Source: an uncultured Flavobacteriales bacterium (GTDB lineage Bacteria > Bacteroidota > Bacteroidia > Flavobacteriales > UBA1820). From it: 33,712 nt of DNA. Under the pieces are notes generated by a model. It saw nothing but the letters and a program-made list of their open reading frames with translations. It was not told the DNA's origin and ran no database searches. This document shows positions 1 to 7,772 of the stretch, piece by piece (position 1 is the stretch's first letter; each line of letters starts with the position of its first letter). The stretch is from the NCBI GenBank assembly GCA_959608625.1, contig CAUHQV010000027.1:1-33712 (forward strand). Direction: 5' to 3'. The position numbers and the translations under genes were made by a program.

Positions 1-1232
1 TGCTTTGTCTGGGCAAACCCCATATATTTGCAGGCGTGGTCGTTTTTCAGTATGCAGATACACATCCGTTTGTAGGTCGGTATCTCCCTGAATTCAGGCA
101 CGTCTATATCGTCGAGGTATTCCATGCGGACGGCCTTTTTTTCCGTCCGGTATGATGTAGTGTTTTTTACTATGATCGGGATATTGGCCGCCTTCAATTT
201 CCGGATGGTCTCTTCCGAGAGGCACCCGCCTTTTTCCCGCCAGAATTTCATGCTCACCTCCAATTTTTTCAGGTAATTTTGCCGTGTTTCCTTCGGAAGG
301 GTATCCAACAGGAAATACATATACGCCTTCCATGAAAACCCTGGCGGGCAGGTAATGCGCCGCCATCCCATAGCCATTGTACTCCCGTATATCCCGGCAC
401 ATCCCACGCCGTTCACACGCCCCACCATCCGCCCCCAAGTATCGGGATCGACTGCCCTGTAAACAGCCAGAGTCGGGATCGCCTGTGAAATAAACGGACT
501 GGCTACCCGCTGACGTCCCAACGGGATACCCGCCTGATAATAAAGGTCGTATAAATGGTTGTATCCCCAATTGAACCGTCCGTTCGCGATCCATATATCC
601 GCCGTTTTCCAATCGTATATAGGATAGGCGTTATATTCGTGCTTATCTATCCGGTGAGTCCATTTATAGTCCTCCAACCGCTGGAAATTCTTGTCGCTGT
701 GTATCGCCCGCCAACGGTTGAAACTTTCCTGCGTACGGATCCCCACCAGACAACATATCCGCCGGCATTTTTTGCGATGCCGCAGCCAGCCGGTAAATAA
801 GCGCTGGAACTCATAATCCCACAGTTCCTCCTGGAAAAAATCGAAATCCTTCTCCGTAAAACAACCTTCGGGCATTTCCCGAACCCAGATATTCCGGCAA
901 TCCTCGCACCAAGGCCTCCAATACCGCTGGTACATCGACGTGCAGGTCGAAACTTTGAATGGAACGCAGCAATGGAAGACCTCGAGGATATCCCGGTTTT
1001 CAGACAGAGTCCGTTCCACATATTCGGTCGTCTGCCGGTACTGGGCTTCATAATCCATATGGAATACGCCCAATTTACGCCCGGGGGCATGCTTTCGGAT
1101 ATAGTCCATGCAAAGGTTCAGCAGTACGCCGCTGTCTTTCCCTCCCGAAAAAGAAACGTATACGTAATCAAAACTATCGAAAATTACTTTCAGTCTCTTT
1201 TGTGCGGCCTGATATACGTTCAATTTGCGCAT
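1..1232 (-). CDS. DUF3440 / IbrA-like PP-loop (PAPS reductase-family) protein, 3' end outside window
   Basis: This reading frame stays open from an ATG at 1232 to the left edge, at least 410 codons, so the C-terminus lies outside the window. Near residue 30 is an SGGKDS motif, the ATP-pyrophosphatase P-loop of the PAPS reductase/adenylyltransferase superfamily. A Cys-rich stretch (CEDC, then KKCRRICC) and the NRWRAIHSDKNF and GIYGSTMA stretches follow, as in DUF3440 proteins such as E. coli IbrA. No sulfate assimilation genes are adjacent, so a true PAPS reductase role is unlikely; the biochemical function of the family is not known to me. It overlaps the upstream gene (ending 1220) by 13 bases, which suggests translational coupling from the promoter at 1663-1670. 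Confidence 0.85.
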   Translation of the reverse strand, partial: MRKLNVYQAAQKRLKVIFDSFDYVYVSFSGGKDSGVLLNLCMDYIRKHAPGRKLGVFHMDYEAQYRQTTEYVERTLSENRDILEVFHCCVPFKVSTCTSMYQRYWRPWCEDCRNIWVREMPEGCFTEKDFDFFQEELWDYEFQRLFTGWLRHRKKCRRICCLVGIRTQESFNRWRAIHSDKNFQRLEDYKWTHRIDKHEYNAYPIYDWKTADIWIANGRFNWGYNHLYDLYYQAGIPLGRQRVASPFISQAIPTLAVYRAVDPDTWGRMVGRVNGVGCAGIYGSTMAMGWRRITCPPGFSWKAYMYFLLDTLPKETRQNYLKKLEVSMKFWREKGGCLSEETIRKLKAANIPIIVKNTTSYRTEKKAVRMEYLDDIDVPEFREIPTYKRMCICILKNDHACKYMGFAQTK

Positions 1233-1639
1233 AAGACGCCCTCCATCCGGCAATACTGCATTTTATGATAGTTTTTCCACTCGATGCGGGAGCAAAAATT
1301 ATTTTTTACAAATTGTTCCACATGCCGTTTATGGGTTACGGCCCAAAGCTCTCCCTGTTGGGATTTATCGGCAATCACCTCCGCAAGCAGCCGGCACAGC
1401 ACGGGCCCGCTGTCCCCCTTTATATAATAATTGTCAATGATATGGTAATCGGTCGAAGTCCTTTTCACCGGCATAAACCCGGATACCTGTTCGCTTTCCA
1501 GGGCTATATACCAAACATACCGGCTTCCCGTTTTGAACGGATAGTTATTGTTTTGCCGCAGGACGGCCGGACTCATTATCAAAGGACCGATAAGTTCGTA
1601 CAGTTTTTTGTCCGTTCCCTGAAATTTAATTACATCCAT
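1220..1639 (-). CDS. Small GNAT-like hypothetical protein
   Basis: This 139-residue protein has no signal peptide or membrane segment. Its order of elements (a strand pair around YVWYIALESEQVSGF, a helix around GPVLCRLLAEVI, then GELWAVTHKRHVEQFVKNNF and a final strand) resembles the acetyltransferase (GNAT) fold. The classic Q/RxxGxG/A acetyl-CoA loop is not clear, so the assignment is structural inference. It is the first gene after a perfect promoter box at 1663-1670 (minus) and its last codons overlap the start of the DUF3440 gene. IbrA-type proteins are often paired with a small partner (ParB-like IbrB in E. coli); this gene sits in that position but does not look like ParB. Confidence 0.6.
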   Translation of the reverse strand: MDVIKFQGTDKKLYELIGPLIMSPAVLRQNNNYPFKTGSRYVWYIALESEQVSGFMPVKRTSTDYHIIDNYYIKGDSGPVLCRLLAEVIADKSQQGELWAVTHKRHVEQFVKNNFCSRIEWKNYHKMQYCRMEGVLCAN

Positions 1640-1662
1640 AGCAAAAAAGGTGCTTTCACGTA

Positions 1663-1670
1663 CAAATTTA
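1663..1670 (-). promoter_or_regulatory. Bacteroidetes -7 box (TAAATTTG) for the GNAT-like/DUF3440 pair
   Basis: The minus strand reads TAAATTTG, a perfect match to the Bacteroidetes TAnnTTTG consensus, about 24 bases before the start codon at 1639. A very short leader is predicted. It is divergent from the promoter at 1823-1830. Confidence 0.65.
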
Positions 1671-1822
1671 GCAATAATGACACAAAAACCGGAATGCGGG
1701 CCGGGAATTTAGCCCGACTTTAACTTACCGACGACTCCGGCATTCCTGCCACGGGAAGTGCGGCCCCAGCGATAAATCCACCCAAGAAAATTTCGTTTTT
1801 TCGGCCGTTCGGTCAAAATGAC

Positions 1823-1830
1823 TAAATTTG
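1823..1830 (+). promoter_or_regulatory. Bacteroidetes -7 box (TAAATTTG) for the PqqD/kinase cassette
   Basis: TAAATTTG matches TAnnTTTG and lies about 50 bases before the ATG at 1882. No other convincing promoter or terminator appears before 4552, so the four genes from 1882 to 4552 are probably one transcript. Confidence 0.6.
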
Positions 1831-1881
1831 ACCCGCAACCGGCCTGCCGGAAATATATCCACCTCCTAAAAACCCGAAAGA

Positions 1882-2151
1882 ATGAAAATAAAAGAAGGTT
1901 ATAAAATCCGCCGGATCGCCGGAGAGAATGTCGTAGTGATGCAAGGCTCTTTAGGGGCCGACATGACACGCATCATTTCGCTCAACGACAGCGGAGCTTG
2001 GCTATGGCAGGAACTTTCCGGAAAGGATTTTTCGGTGGAGGACGCTGCGGAACTATTGTGCTGCCGTTACGATGTGGAGCCGGGGACGGCCTTGAAAGAC
2101 GCCCGGAAATGGACCGACACCCTGATAGGATGCAAAGCGATCGAACCCTGA
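1882..2151 (+). CDS. PqqD-family peptide-binding (RRE-like) protein
   Basis: This 89-residue protein has the PqqD pattern: a first strand pair ending in a hydrophobic hairpin, the region ISLNDSGAWLWQEL near residues 32-45 (compare the N-x-[ST/G]-A/G-xxLW motif of PqqD-like proteins), then a winged-helix-like helical half with DAAELLCCRYDVEP. PqqD-like domains (RiPP recognition elements) bind leader peptides and present them to modifying enzymes. No radical SAM enzyme, lasso cyclase or PQQ gene is nearby. It heads a four-gene operon and overlaps the next gene by 22 bases. The fold assignment is strong; its partner peptide is unknown. Confidence 0.82.
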   Translation: MKIKEGYKIRRIAGENVVVMQGSLGADMTRIISLNDSGAWLWQELSGKDFSVEDAAELLCCRYDVEPGTALKDARKWTDTLIGCKAIEP

Positions 2152-3242
2152 CCCTTCCCCGGCAGATGCTGATCTCCCTGCTGCAAAACGCGCTTTGGGG
2201 CACACCTTTGCTCGGAGAGACATTCGAAAAGGCTACGGCTGAAGATTGGGAAGAATCAAAAATCCTCGCCCGGCGCGGCGGCGTATCGGCCCTCGTTTTC
2301 CTGGCAGCCCTGCAATTGCCCGAAGGATTGCGCCCATCACTGCAGGTGAAACTCAAATGGGCCCTGGAGACCGAAAACTCCATCGAACGGTTTGGTCATC
2401 AGGAAAAAACGGCCTTGGGACTCTCCGCTTTTTTCCAGCAAGCGGGTATCCGTATGATGATCCTCAAGGGATTGGGAGTCGCCCGCTATTATCCCCGGCC
2501 GGAACTGCGCGAGTGCGGGGATATAGACATCTGGTTGTTCGGGCAGGGTGAAAAAGGCGACCGCCTAATAACCGACAGCGGCCGGGATGTCGACACCTCC
2601 AATCCCAAGCACTCGGTATTCTCTTTCGATGGGGTGCTGATCGAAAACCACCATACTTTTCTCGATGAGGTTTTATATGCGACCGATCGTCGGTTGGATA
2701 AGGTATTGGCCCGGATCCTGGAAAAACAAGCCTGCAGCCATTCGGGAGAAGGGGCCGTCGGAATTTATTTTCCACCGGCGGATTTCAATGCGCTTTTCCT
2801 GATCCGCCATGCGGCCATGCATTTCACGGGCGGTATATCCCTGCGGCACGCGACCGATTGGACTGTATTTTTAGAGCGGGAAGCAGACAATATAGACCGC
2901 GAGAAGGTAAACCGTATCCTCCGTCGGGAAAAATTGGATAAATTCGCAGGGATATTGACGGCCATTGCCTGCAATTATTTGGGACTAAGCCCCGAAAAGG
3001 CGATAAATCCTTACGGATCCTATCGGGAAGAGGCCGGCAAAACACTTGCCGATATGATGCGGGAACAGCCTGTGTGCAAAAGCCGGAATCCTTTGTCCAT
3101 CCTGGCCTTTAAAGCCCGGCGTTTTTCCGATACCCAATGGCGTTACCGGATCGTATACGGGCGTTTCAGTTTTCCCGCAAGGGTATGGATATCGGTAAAA
3201 GCCCATATCCTGCATCCGGAAACGATCCTGAAAACAAAATAA
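2130..3242 (+). CDS. Nucleotidyltransferase-fold family protein (NTP_transf_5-like)
   Basis: The frame is open from 1998, but that start would lie deep inside the PqqD gene. The ATG at 2130, giving 370 residues and a 22-base overlap, is preferred; an ATG at 2166 is also possible. Near residues 108-137 is the family hallmark: ILKG, then YYPRPELRECGDIDIWLF, the GDID acidic pair of a minimal nucleotidyltransferase. The rest is helical, with an HH pair in ENHHTFLDE and HAAMHF further on. Members of this family occur beside HPr-kinase-like and PqqD-like genes in lasso-peptide (paeninodin-type) and exopolysaccharide/PEP-CTERM-associated clusters. Its substrate is unknown. Cytoplasmic; it is followed 17 bases later by the kinase gene. 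Confidence 0.82.
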   Translation: MQSDRTLTLPRQMLISLLQNALWGTPLLGETFEKATAEDWEESKILARRGGVSALVFLAALQLPEGLRPSLQVKLKWALETENSIERFGHQEKTALGLSAFFQQAGIRMMILKGLGVARYYPRPELRECGDIDIWLFGQGEKGDRLITDSGRDVDTSNPKHSVFSFDGVLIENHHTFLDEVLYATDRRLDKVLARILEKQACSHSGEGAVGIYFPPADFNALFLIRHAAMHFTGGISLRHATDWTVFLEREADNIDREKVNRILRREKLDKFAGILTAIACNYLGLSPEKAINPYGSYREEAGKTLADMMREQPVCKSRNPLSILAFKARRFSDTQWRYRIVYGRFSFPARVWISVKAHILHPETILKTK

Positions 3243-3259
3243 ACCAAATCCCATACTCC

Positions 3260-4147
3260 ATGAAACCTGCCCCGGACACTGCCAATAAACTGACCCTGCG
3301 CATCGCCGGATTTTACTTTCGCATGGAAGGAGAGGCGATCATTCGTACCCTTCGAACAATGGAAGGTTTCCGGCCGTTTGTCAATATTCCTGTAAACGAC
3401 CGAGAGATTCTTTTCACTTTTCGCCCGAAAGACGCCTCCCTTACTGTCGAAACAAAGGCTGTCCACCGCTTCGAAACGGAAGGTATCGACTGTTCTTTTT
3501 TCCGCACCCCTTCGGGATACGGACTGTCGATGGATCCGAACGGCGGGAAAGAACCTTTCGTCTGGATCTACGATCCCGAAACCCATACGGTAAACTATCA
3601 GGGAACCGCCGAGCCGGACATCCTCCGCTTTTCCCTCTGGCAGGCGTTCGGTATGGCCGCGCTGGAGCACTCGGTAACGGCCGTGCATAGCTCGGCCGTA
3701 CAATATCGAGGCCGCGCCGTTCTCTTTTTAGGGGAATCCGGCACAGGGAAAAGCACCCATACGCGTTTGTGGCTTGAAAATATAGACGGAGCCACCCTTT
3801 TGAACGACGACAGCCCGTTCCTCGAGGCCGGGGAAACGGAAATAAAAGCCTGGGGATCTCCCTGGAGCGGGAAAGCGCCTTGCTACCGGGACGAAGCATA
3901 TCCCGTAGCCGCCGTTGTCCGGCTGAGCCAAGCACCGGAGAACCGCATCCACCCGCTAAAGACGGCAGAAGCCATCGGCGCCCTGCTGCCTTCGTTCCCT
4001 CCGTCGTTCGCCTATGAGGAAGCCACATCCGACCTCCTTTCGGAGATCCTCTCCCGGATCATCGGCCAGGTTCCCGTATACCATTTGGAATGCCTGCCGG
4101 ATGCCGATGCAGCCCGATTGTCGTTCGAAACAATTTTCGGAAAATAA
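3260..4147 (+). CDS. HPr kinase-like (HprK C-terminal domain) protein
   Basis: The frame extends back to 3137 inside the previous gene. The ATG at 3260, 17 bases after the upstream stop, gives 295 residues and is the likely start. It contains the HPrK catalytic signature: P-loop GESGTGKST at residues 158-166, the LLNDDSPF acidic pair near 180-187, and GSPWSGK shortly after. The N-terminal half is not the HPr-kinase N-terminal domain, and no HPr or PTS gene is in the window, so regulation of sugar uptake is unlikely. Related stand-alone kinases in lasso-peptide clusters phosphorylate the peptide C-terminus, which makes a peptide substrate plausible here (inference). It is 9 bases before the peptidase gene. 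Confidence 0.85.
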   Translation: MKPAPDTANKLTLRIAGFYFRMEGEAIIRTLRTMEGFRPFVNIPVNDREILFTFRPKDASLTVETKAVHRFETEGIDCSFFRTPSGYGLSMDPNGGKEPFVWIYDPETHTVNYQGTAEPDILRFSLWQAFGMAALEHSVTAVHSSAVQYRGRAVLFLGESGTGKSTHTRLWLENIDGATLLNDDSPFLEAGETEIKAWGSPWSGKAPCYRDEAYPVAAVVRLSQAPENRIHPLKTAEAIGALLPSFPPSFAYEEATSDLLSEILSRIIGQVPVYHLECLPDADAARLSFETIFGK

Positions 4148-4156
4148 GTAAACCCT

Positions 4157-4552
4157 ATGAAGACGCTGCGCAACGACGAATTCTTCGCTTTAGCCCGTGA
4201 AACCCTCCTGGAAGGAAAAAAAGTCCGGATCCGGGTGCAGGGGAACAGCATGCTCCCGTTTTTCCGCAGCGATACGGCGATCGTCCTGCGCCCTATCCGG
4301 ACAGAAGATATCCGTTGGGGCTCCGTCGTGCTGGCAGAAACTCCGCAAGGCACGTTCGTCGTTCACCGCATCCTGCGTATCGAGGGGAATTTAGTTACCC
4401 TGATGGGCGACGGCAACCTCATCGGCAGGGAAACCGTTCCCCGCGGCAAAATATACGGGGCTGTCGACTGCGGCGTCTTCCACCGGGCCAAAGCGCGCCT
4501 GTGGGGGTGGCTGCTCCCGGTACGCAAGTATTTGCTCCCCCTGTTCCGATAA
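4157..4552 (+). CDS. S24/S26 family serine peptidase (signal-peptidase-like)
   Basis: This 131-residue protein has GNSMLPF with the candidate nucleophile Ser31. VVHRIL (His70) and LMGDGN (Asp85) follow, a Ser/His/Asp arrangement like the SipW/Sec11 branch of family S26 rather than the Ser/Lys of bacterial LepB. There is no N-terminal membrane anchor, only a hydrophobic C-terminus (LWGWLLPVRKYLLPLF) that could associate with the membrane. It is the last gene of the PqqD-NTase-kinase operon, so it may trim a modified peptide or act as a chaperone-like partner. Its substrate is not encoded recognisably nearby. Confidence 0.82.
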   Translation: MKTLRNDEFFALARETLLEGKKVRIRVQGNSMLPFFRSDTAIVLRPIRTEDIRWGSVVLAETPQGTFVVHRILRIEGNLVTLMGDGNLIGRETVPRGKIYGAVDCGVFHRAKARLWGWLLPVRKYLLPLFR

Positions 4553-4605
4553 TCGTTATCCATCCCCTATCGCGCTGCCGAGCTTCATAATCCGGCGCGA
4601 ATTCG

Positions 4606-4613
4606 TATTTTTG
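4606..4613 (+). promoter_or_regulatory. Bacteroidetes -7 box (TATTTTTG) for the tandem ABC ATPase
   Basis: TATTTTTG fits TAnnTTTG and lies 23 bases before the ATG at 4636, in the 83-base gap after the peptidase gene. It suggests the ABC ATPase begins a new transcript rather than belonging to the upstream cassette. Confidence 0.55.
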
Positions 4614-4635
4614 TCCCTGTTTTAGAAAGCCAACC

Positions 4636-6081
4636 ATGAACGAAGGAAAAATAGTGATCCGGATAGAGAATGCCGTACCCATGCGCCATGAACTGCGTTT
4701 TTCACAGCCGGTATCGTGGACGATAGCCTTGGGGGAGAACTGGGCCGTCACCGGCCCGAACGGCGCCGGGAAAAGCCTGCTGGCCGATATTCTGACACGC
4801 CAGGTCGCCCTTCGCAGCGGGGAAGTATCGGTGGACGATCCCCGGGGGACGGCGGCCATACGCTCCATCGCGTTCAAGGACATTTACTCGCTCGCCGATT
4901 GCCGGAATATGTATTACCAACAGCGCTGGAATTCCGCCGATGTGGACGCCGCCCCCCTGGCCGGGGAGCTGTTTCCGGAGTTTTCCGAAAGCGCCTACGA
5001 CCGGACAAAAGACATTTTCGGGATAGGAAGCCTTTTGGAACGGAGGATGATTTCCCTTTCGAGCGGGGAACTGCGCAAACTGCTCGTGGCCCGGGTGCTG
5101 TCGTTCGGGCCCCGGCTGCTCATCCTGGACAACCCGTTCATCGGGCTGGATGCCGCTTCGCGCGTACTGCTGAGCGATATGCTGCATGATATGTCGCAAA
5201 GAGGCATTCTGCAATGTGTCCTGGTGGTTCCCGATCCGGCGGACATACCGGATTGGGTCGACTGTGTACTGCCTGTCAAATCCCAACATATATACCCGGC
5301 CCTTTCCCGGGAGGAATTCCTCGGAAATCAAGCCCTTCTTTCGGAACTCTTCGACGATACGCCCCCCGGCCTATCTGAATTCCCCTCTCTTGAAGAAAAG
5401 TTGCCGCCGTTCGCCTGCGCGATCCGGATGAACGGGGTAAAGATCGCTTACGAAGGGCGCAAAATACTGGACGGTATCGATTGGACGGTAAATTCAGGCG
5501 AAAAATGGGCGTTGGTAGGGGCCAACGGTTCCGGTAAATCCACCCTGCTCAGCCTGGTATGTGGGGACAACCCACAGGCCTATGCCAACGATATCACGCT
5601 TTTCGACCGCCGCCGGGGCACGGGCGAAAGCATCTGGGAGATCAAAAAACGGATCGGCTATGTATCACCGGAAATGCACGCGTTCTACCTGGAGCGTATC
5701 CCCTGCGCCGAAGTGGTGGCATCGGGATTTTTCGATTCTATCGGCCTGTACCGCAAATGTACGCCCGGCCAACGCGAGGCGGCTGTCCGGTGGATGCGCA
5801 TTTTCGGGGCCGATTACCTGTCCGAACGCTTCTTTACGGACATATCCTACGGCCAGCAGCGCCTTATCCTGCTGGTACGGGCTTTCGTCAAAGACCCGGA
5901 TCTGTTGATCCTCGACGAGCCGTTTCACGGCCTGGATGCCGGCAAGAAAAAACGGGTCGGAGCCGTGATCGAGGCCTTCAGCCGGCGGCCGGACAAGACC
6001 CTGATATTCGTTTCCCATTACCGGGAGGAAATCCCCTCGTGCGTGAACCGCGAAATGACCCTGAAAAAACCGGCGCAGTGA
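4636..6081 (+). CDS. Tandem ABC ATP-binding protein (ModF/PhrA-like)
   Basis: This 481-residue soluble protein has two complete ABC nucleotide-binding domains. The first has Walker A GPNGAGKS at 40-47, signature LSSGEL and Walker B LLILDNPF. The second has Walker A GANGSGKS at 295-302, signature ISYGQQ and Walker B LLILDEPFHGLD near 424-434. The layout matches ModF-type tandem ATPases. No modABC permease gene is adjacent, so transport of molybdate is not supported by context. In the first domain the residue after the Walker B Asp is Asn instead of the catalytic Glu, so that site may bind but hydrolyse ATP poorly. Its stop overlaps the GTG of the next gene by 4 bases. Confidence 0.82.
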   Translation: MNEGKIVIRIENAVPMRHELRFSQPVSWTIALGENWAVTGPNGAGKSLLADILTRQVALRSGEVSVDDPRGTAAIRSIAFKDIYSLADCRNMYYQQRWNSADVDAAPLAGELFPEFSESAYDRTKDIFGIGSLLERRMISLSSGELRKLLVARVLSFGPRLLILDNPFIGLDAASRVLLSDMLHDMSQRGILQCVLVVPDPADIPDWVDCVLPVKSQHIYPALSREEFLGNQALLSELFDDTPPGLSEFPSLEEKLPPFACAIRMNGVKIAYEGRKILDGIDWTVNSGEKWALVGANGSGKSTLLSLVCGDNPQAYANDITLFDRRRGTGESIWEIKKRIGYVSPEMHAFYLERIPCAEVVASGFFDSIGLYRKCTPGQREAAVRWMRIFGADYLSERFFTDISYGQQRLILLVRAFVKDPDLLILDEPFHGLDAGKKKRVGAVIEAFSRRPDKTLIFVSHYREEIPSCVNREMTLKKPAQ

Positions 6082-6443
6082 AACAATTGTATACATTCCT
6101 TGGCAGCGTATCCCTGGTGCTGGGCATCGTGGGGATATTCCTGCCGCTGCTGCCTACCACCCCGTTCCTTTTGCTTTCGGCGGCCCTGTGGATGAAGGGC
6201 TCGCCCCGGATGTACGACTGGCTCACCCATCACAAACACCTGGGACCCTATATCCGGAATTTCCGGGAATACAAAGCCATCCCGATGCGGGCCAAGGTCA
6301 TATCCGTCGCCCTGGTCTGGATCACGCTCCTGTACAGCGCCTTTTTCCTCTTCGAAAATCCCTGGATGCGCACGGCATTTATCGCGCTGGCGGCCGGTAT
6401 CAGTTGGCATATCCTTTCCTACCGCACGCTGAAAACGAAATAA
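6078..6443 (+). CDS. YbaN-type (DUF454) inner-membrane protein
   Basis: A GTG at 6078 overlaps the stop of the ABC gene in the arrangement GTGA, giving 121 residues. The start of the protein, GSVSLVLGIVGIFLPLLPTTPFLLLSAALWMKGS, is the hallmark of the YbaN/DUF454 family: a short helical hairpin with the LPTTPFLLL motif. A second hydrophobic region (VISVALVWITLLYSAFF and AFIALAAGISWHIL) follows. Its function is unknown; the family is a small bacterial inner-membrane protein. It is translationally coupled to the ABC ATPase, which may be coincidental clustering. Confidence 0.8.
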   Translation: MKQLYTFLGSVSLVLGIVGIFLPLLPTTPFLLLSAALWMKGSPRMYDWLTHHKHLGPYIRNFREYKAIPMRAKVISVALVWITLLYSAFFLFENPWMRTAFIALAAGISWHILSYRTLKTK

Positions 6444-6469
6444 TTTTTACCGGACAAAACATTCCCCTA

Positions 6470-6506
6470 TAAAAATTCCGGCAGGGCGTAAACGTCCTGC
6501 CGGAAC
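6470..6506 (-). terminator. Intrinsic terminator of the YccF transcript (possibly bidirectional)
   Basis: A stem TTCCGGCAGG / CCTGCCGGAA (6476-6485 with 6496-6505), which can extend inward, is followed on the minus strand by TTTTTAT. It sits between the convergent YbaN and YccF genes. Confidence 0.75.
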
Positions 6507-6551
6507 TTCGAACAATTTTCAAAAACTAATCTAACAACTAACCAACTTTAT

Positions 6552-6920
6552 TTAAAGTATGTCTTTCCCGAAAGGGGTGAATGCCAGTTTCATCAGCTTG
6601 AAATGCTGGAGGCCGAACGGGATGCCGACGATCGTAATACAGAACAGCAGGCCCCACGCCAAGTGGGACAATGCGATCCATATCCCCCCGATGAATATCC
6701 AGATGATGTTCATCACCACCGACAGGCAGCCGGGTTCCTGGGGCATGTTCATCACCTTGCGCCCGAAAGGCCACAGGGACAGTACGCCCAATTTGAAAAC
6801 CTGGAATCCGAACGGGATGCCGATGATCGTGATGCAGAGCAGAAGCCCCGATATGAAGTATTCCACCGCTATCATCAATCCGCCGAAGACCAGCCAGATT
6901 ATATTTCCCAGTATTTTCAT
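6552..6920 (-). CDS. YccF-domain inner-membrane protein
   Basis: This 122-residue membrane protein is built from two repeats of the YccF (DUF307) unit. Each contains NIIW(L/I), a hydrophobic helix, then LL(L/F)CITI(I/V)GIPFG and a PFG motif (WPFGRKV, FTPFGKD). Four membrane-spanning segments are visible. E. coli YccF is an inner-membrane protein of unknown role. The gene lies 20 bases downstream of the secreted-protein gene at 6941-7483 on the same strand, so they are probably cotranscribed and end at the hairpin near 6490. Confidence 0.88.
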   Translation of the reverse strand: MKILGNIIWLVFGGLMIAVEYFISGLLLCITIIGIPFGFQVFKLGVLSLWPFGRKVMNMPQEPGCLSVVMNIIWIFIGGIWIALSHLAWGLLFCITIVGIPFGLQHFKLMKLAFTPFGKDIL

Positions 6921-6940
6921 TTCAGCTCTTTTATCTTATG

Positions 6941-7483
6941 TCAATCCAGACGGTATTTCCGCGGGTGGCGCAGTACATCCTCCATCGTCTTAACGATCGA
7001 TATGCTCCGTACATTGTCCGGAAGTTTCTTCAGTTCCCGGCGTATCTTCCGGCGCTGGTCGCCCGGCAGGGTCGCTACCTGGTGTTTAAACTCTGTAGAA
7101 AATCCTTTCCTGTCGAAACGCGCTTGGGAACGGTAACCACCGTCGGTGCAACAACTCAAGCTCTCCATGATATTATCTACTACCTCTTTGCAGTCCCGGG
7201 ATATCCGCTGGGCGTCTTTTGCCGTTATATAGATCGTCTGGCCGGCACTTTTGCGTCCCATCCGCTCGGCTTGACAACCTGCTTGCCGTGCGCTTCGTTC
7301 AATGTCGGCCGCCGTCGCACGGATCGCCGCGTAATCGGCCGCTTTATCTCCAAGGCGTTCGGCCTGGCGGGCCAATTTCTTCGCTTTGCGTTCGATTTTC
7401 CGGGCATCCTTTCCGTAATTCTGTGCGGAAGCGGAAACGGTGCCTATGCTCAGGGCCAGAACGGCCAATATGAGATACCGCAT
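6941..7483 (-). CDS. Secreted, charged helical hypothetical protein
   Basis: This 180-residue protein begins with a signal peptide (MRYLILAVLALSIGTVSASAQ, cleavage probably after the second Ala of SASA). The mature part is rich in Lys, Arg and Ala and mostly helical (KDARKIERKAKKLARQAERLG). It has a pair of Cys in LSCC and a C-terminal basic region. I do not recognise a family. Periplasmic location is likely. A near-consensus box (TAAATTCG on the minus strand, around 7546-7553) may drive it together with YccF. Confidence 0.7.
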   Translation of the reverse strand: MRYLILAVLALSIGTVSASAQNYGKDARKIERKAKKLARQAERLGDKAADYAAIRATAADIERSARQAGCQAERMGRKSAGQTIYITAKDAQRISRDCKEVVDNIMESLSCCTDGGYRSQARFDRKGFSTEFKHQVATLPGDQRRKIRRELKKLPDNVRSISIVKTMEDVLRHPRKYRLD

Positions 7484-7571
7484 GTTTACATTGTTTTTTG
7501 GTTCTATAACATAAGACTGATTATTCCCCGAAAAGGTTACACCGGGATTCGAATTTAAGCAATTTTTAACA

Positions 7572-7772
7572 TCAATCGCCTTCTTCCAGTGTAAAAACCT
7601 CGTCCACTGTCGATCCGAAAATACGCGCCACTTTCAGCGCCAGTATCGTAGAAGGTACATACCGGGACGATTCCATCGCGTTGATGGTCTGGCGGCTCAC
7701 CCCGGCCAGGCGGGCCAGTTCTTCCTGCGTCATCCTCCGGGATGCCCGCAGGACACGGATATTATTCTTCAT
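7572..7772 (-). CDS. XRE-family helix-turn-helix regulator
   Basis: The frame is open from 7823, but the ATG at 7772 gives the canonical compact 66-residue regulator beginning MKNNIRVLRASRRMTQ. The helix-turn-helix is TQEELARLAGVSRQTINAMES, followed by PSTILALKVARIFGSTVDEVF. This is the short YozG/Cro-like type that commonly accompanies a small membrane protein. Its start lies inside the last codons of the upstream membrane protein gene (11-base overlap), so the two are coupled. The palindrome over their shared promoter (8268-8287) is its probable operator, implying autorepression. Confidence 0.88.
   Translation of the reverse strand: MKNNIRVLRASRRMTQEELARLAGVSRQTINAMESSRYVPSTILALKVARIFGSTVDEVFTLEEGD

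Noticed and set aside
1677..1712. An 11-codon ORF in the divergent intergenic region as a possible precursor.
   Set aside because: Too short, lies upstream of the plus-strand promoter box, and has no conserved feature.
1818..1904. A 28-codon ORF (MTKFDPQPACRKY...) just before the PqqD gene, considered as a RiPP precursor.
   Set aside because: Its start lies on the promoter box at 1823-1830, so it would not be in the transcript. Its end overlaps the PqqD gene, and it shows no leader/core layout.
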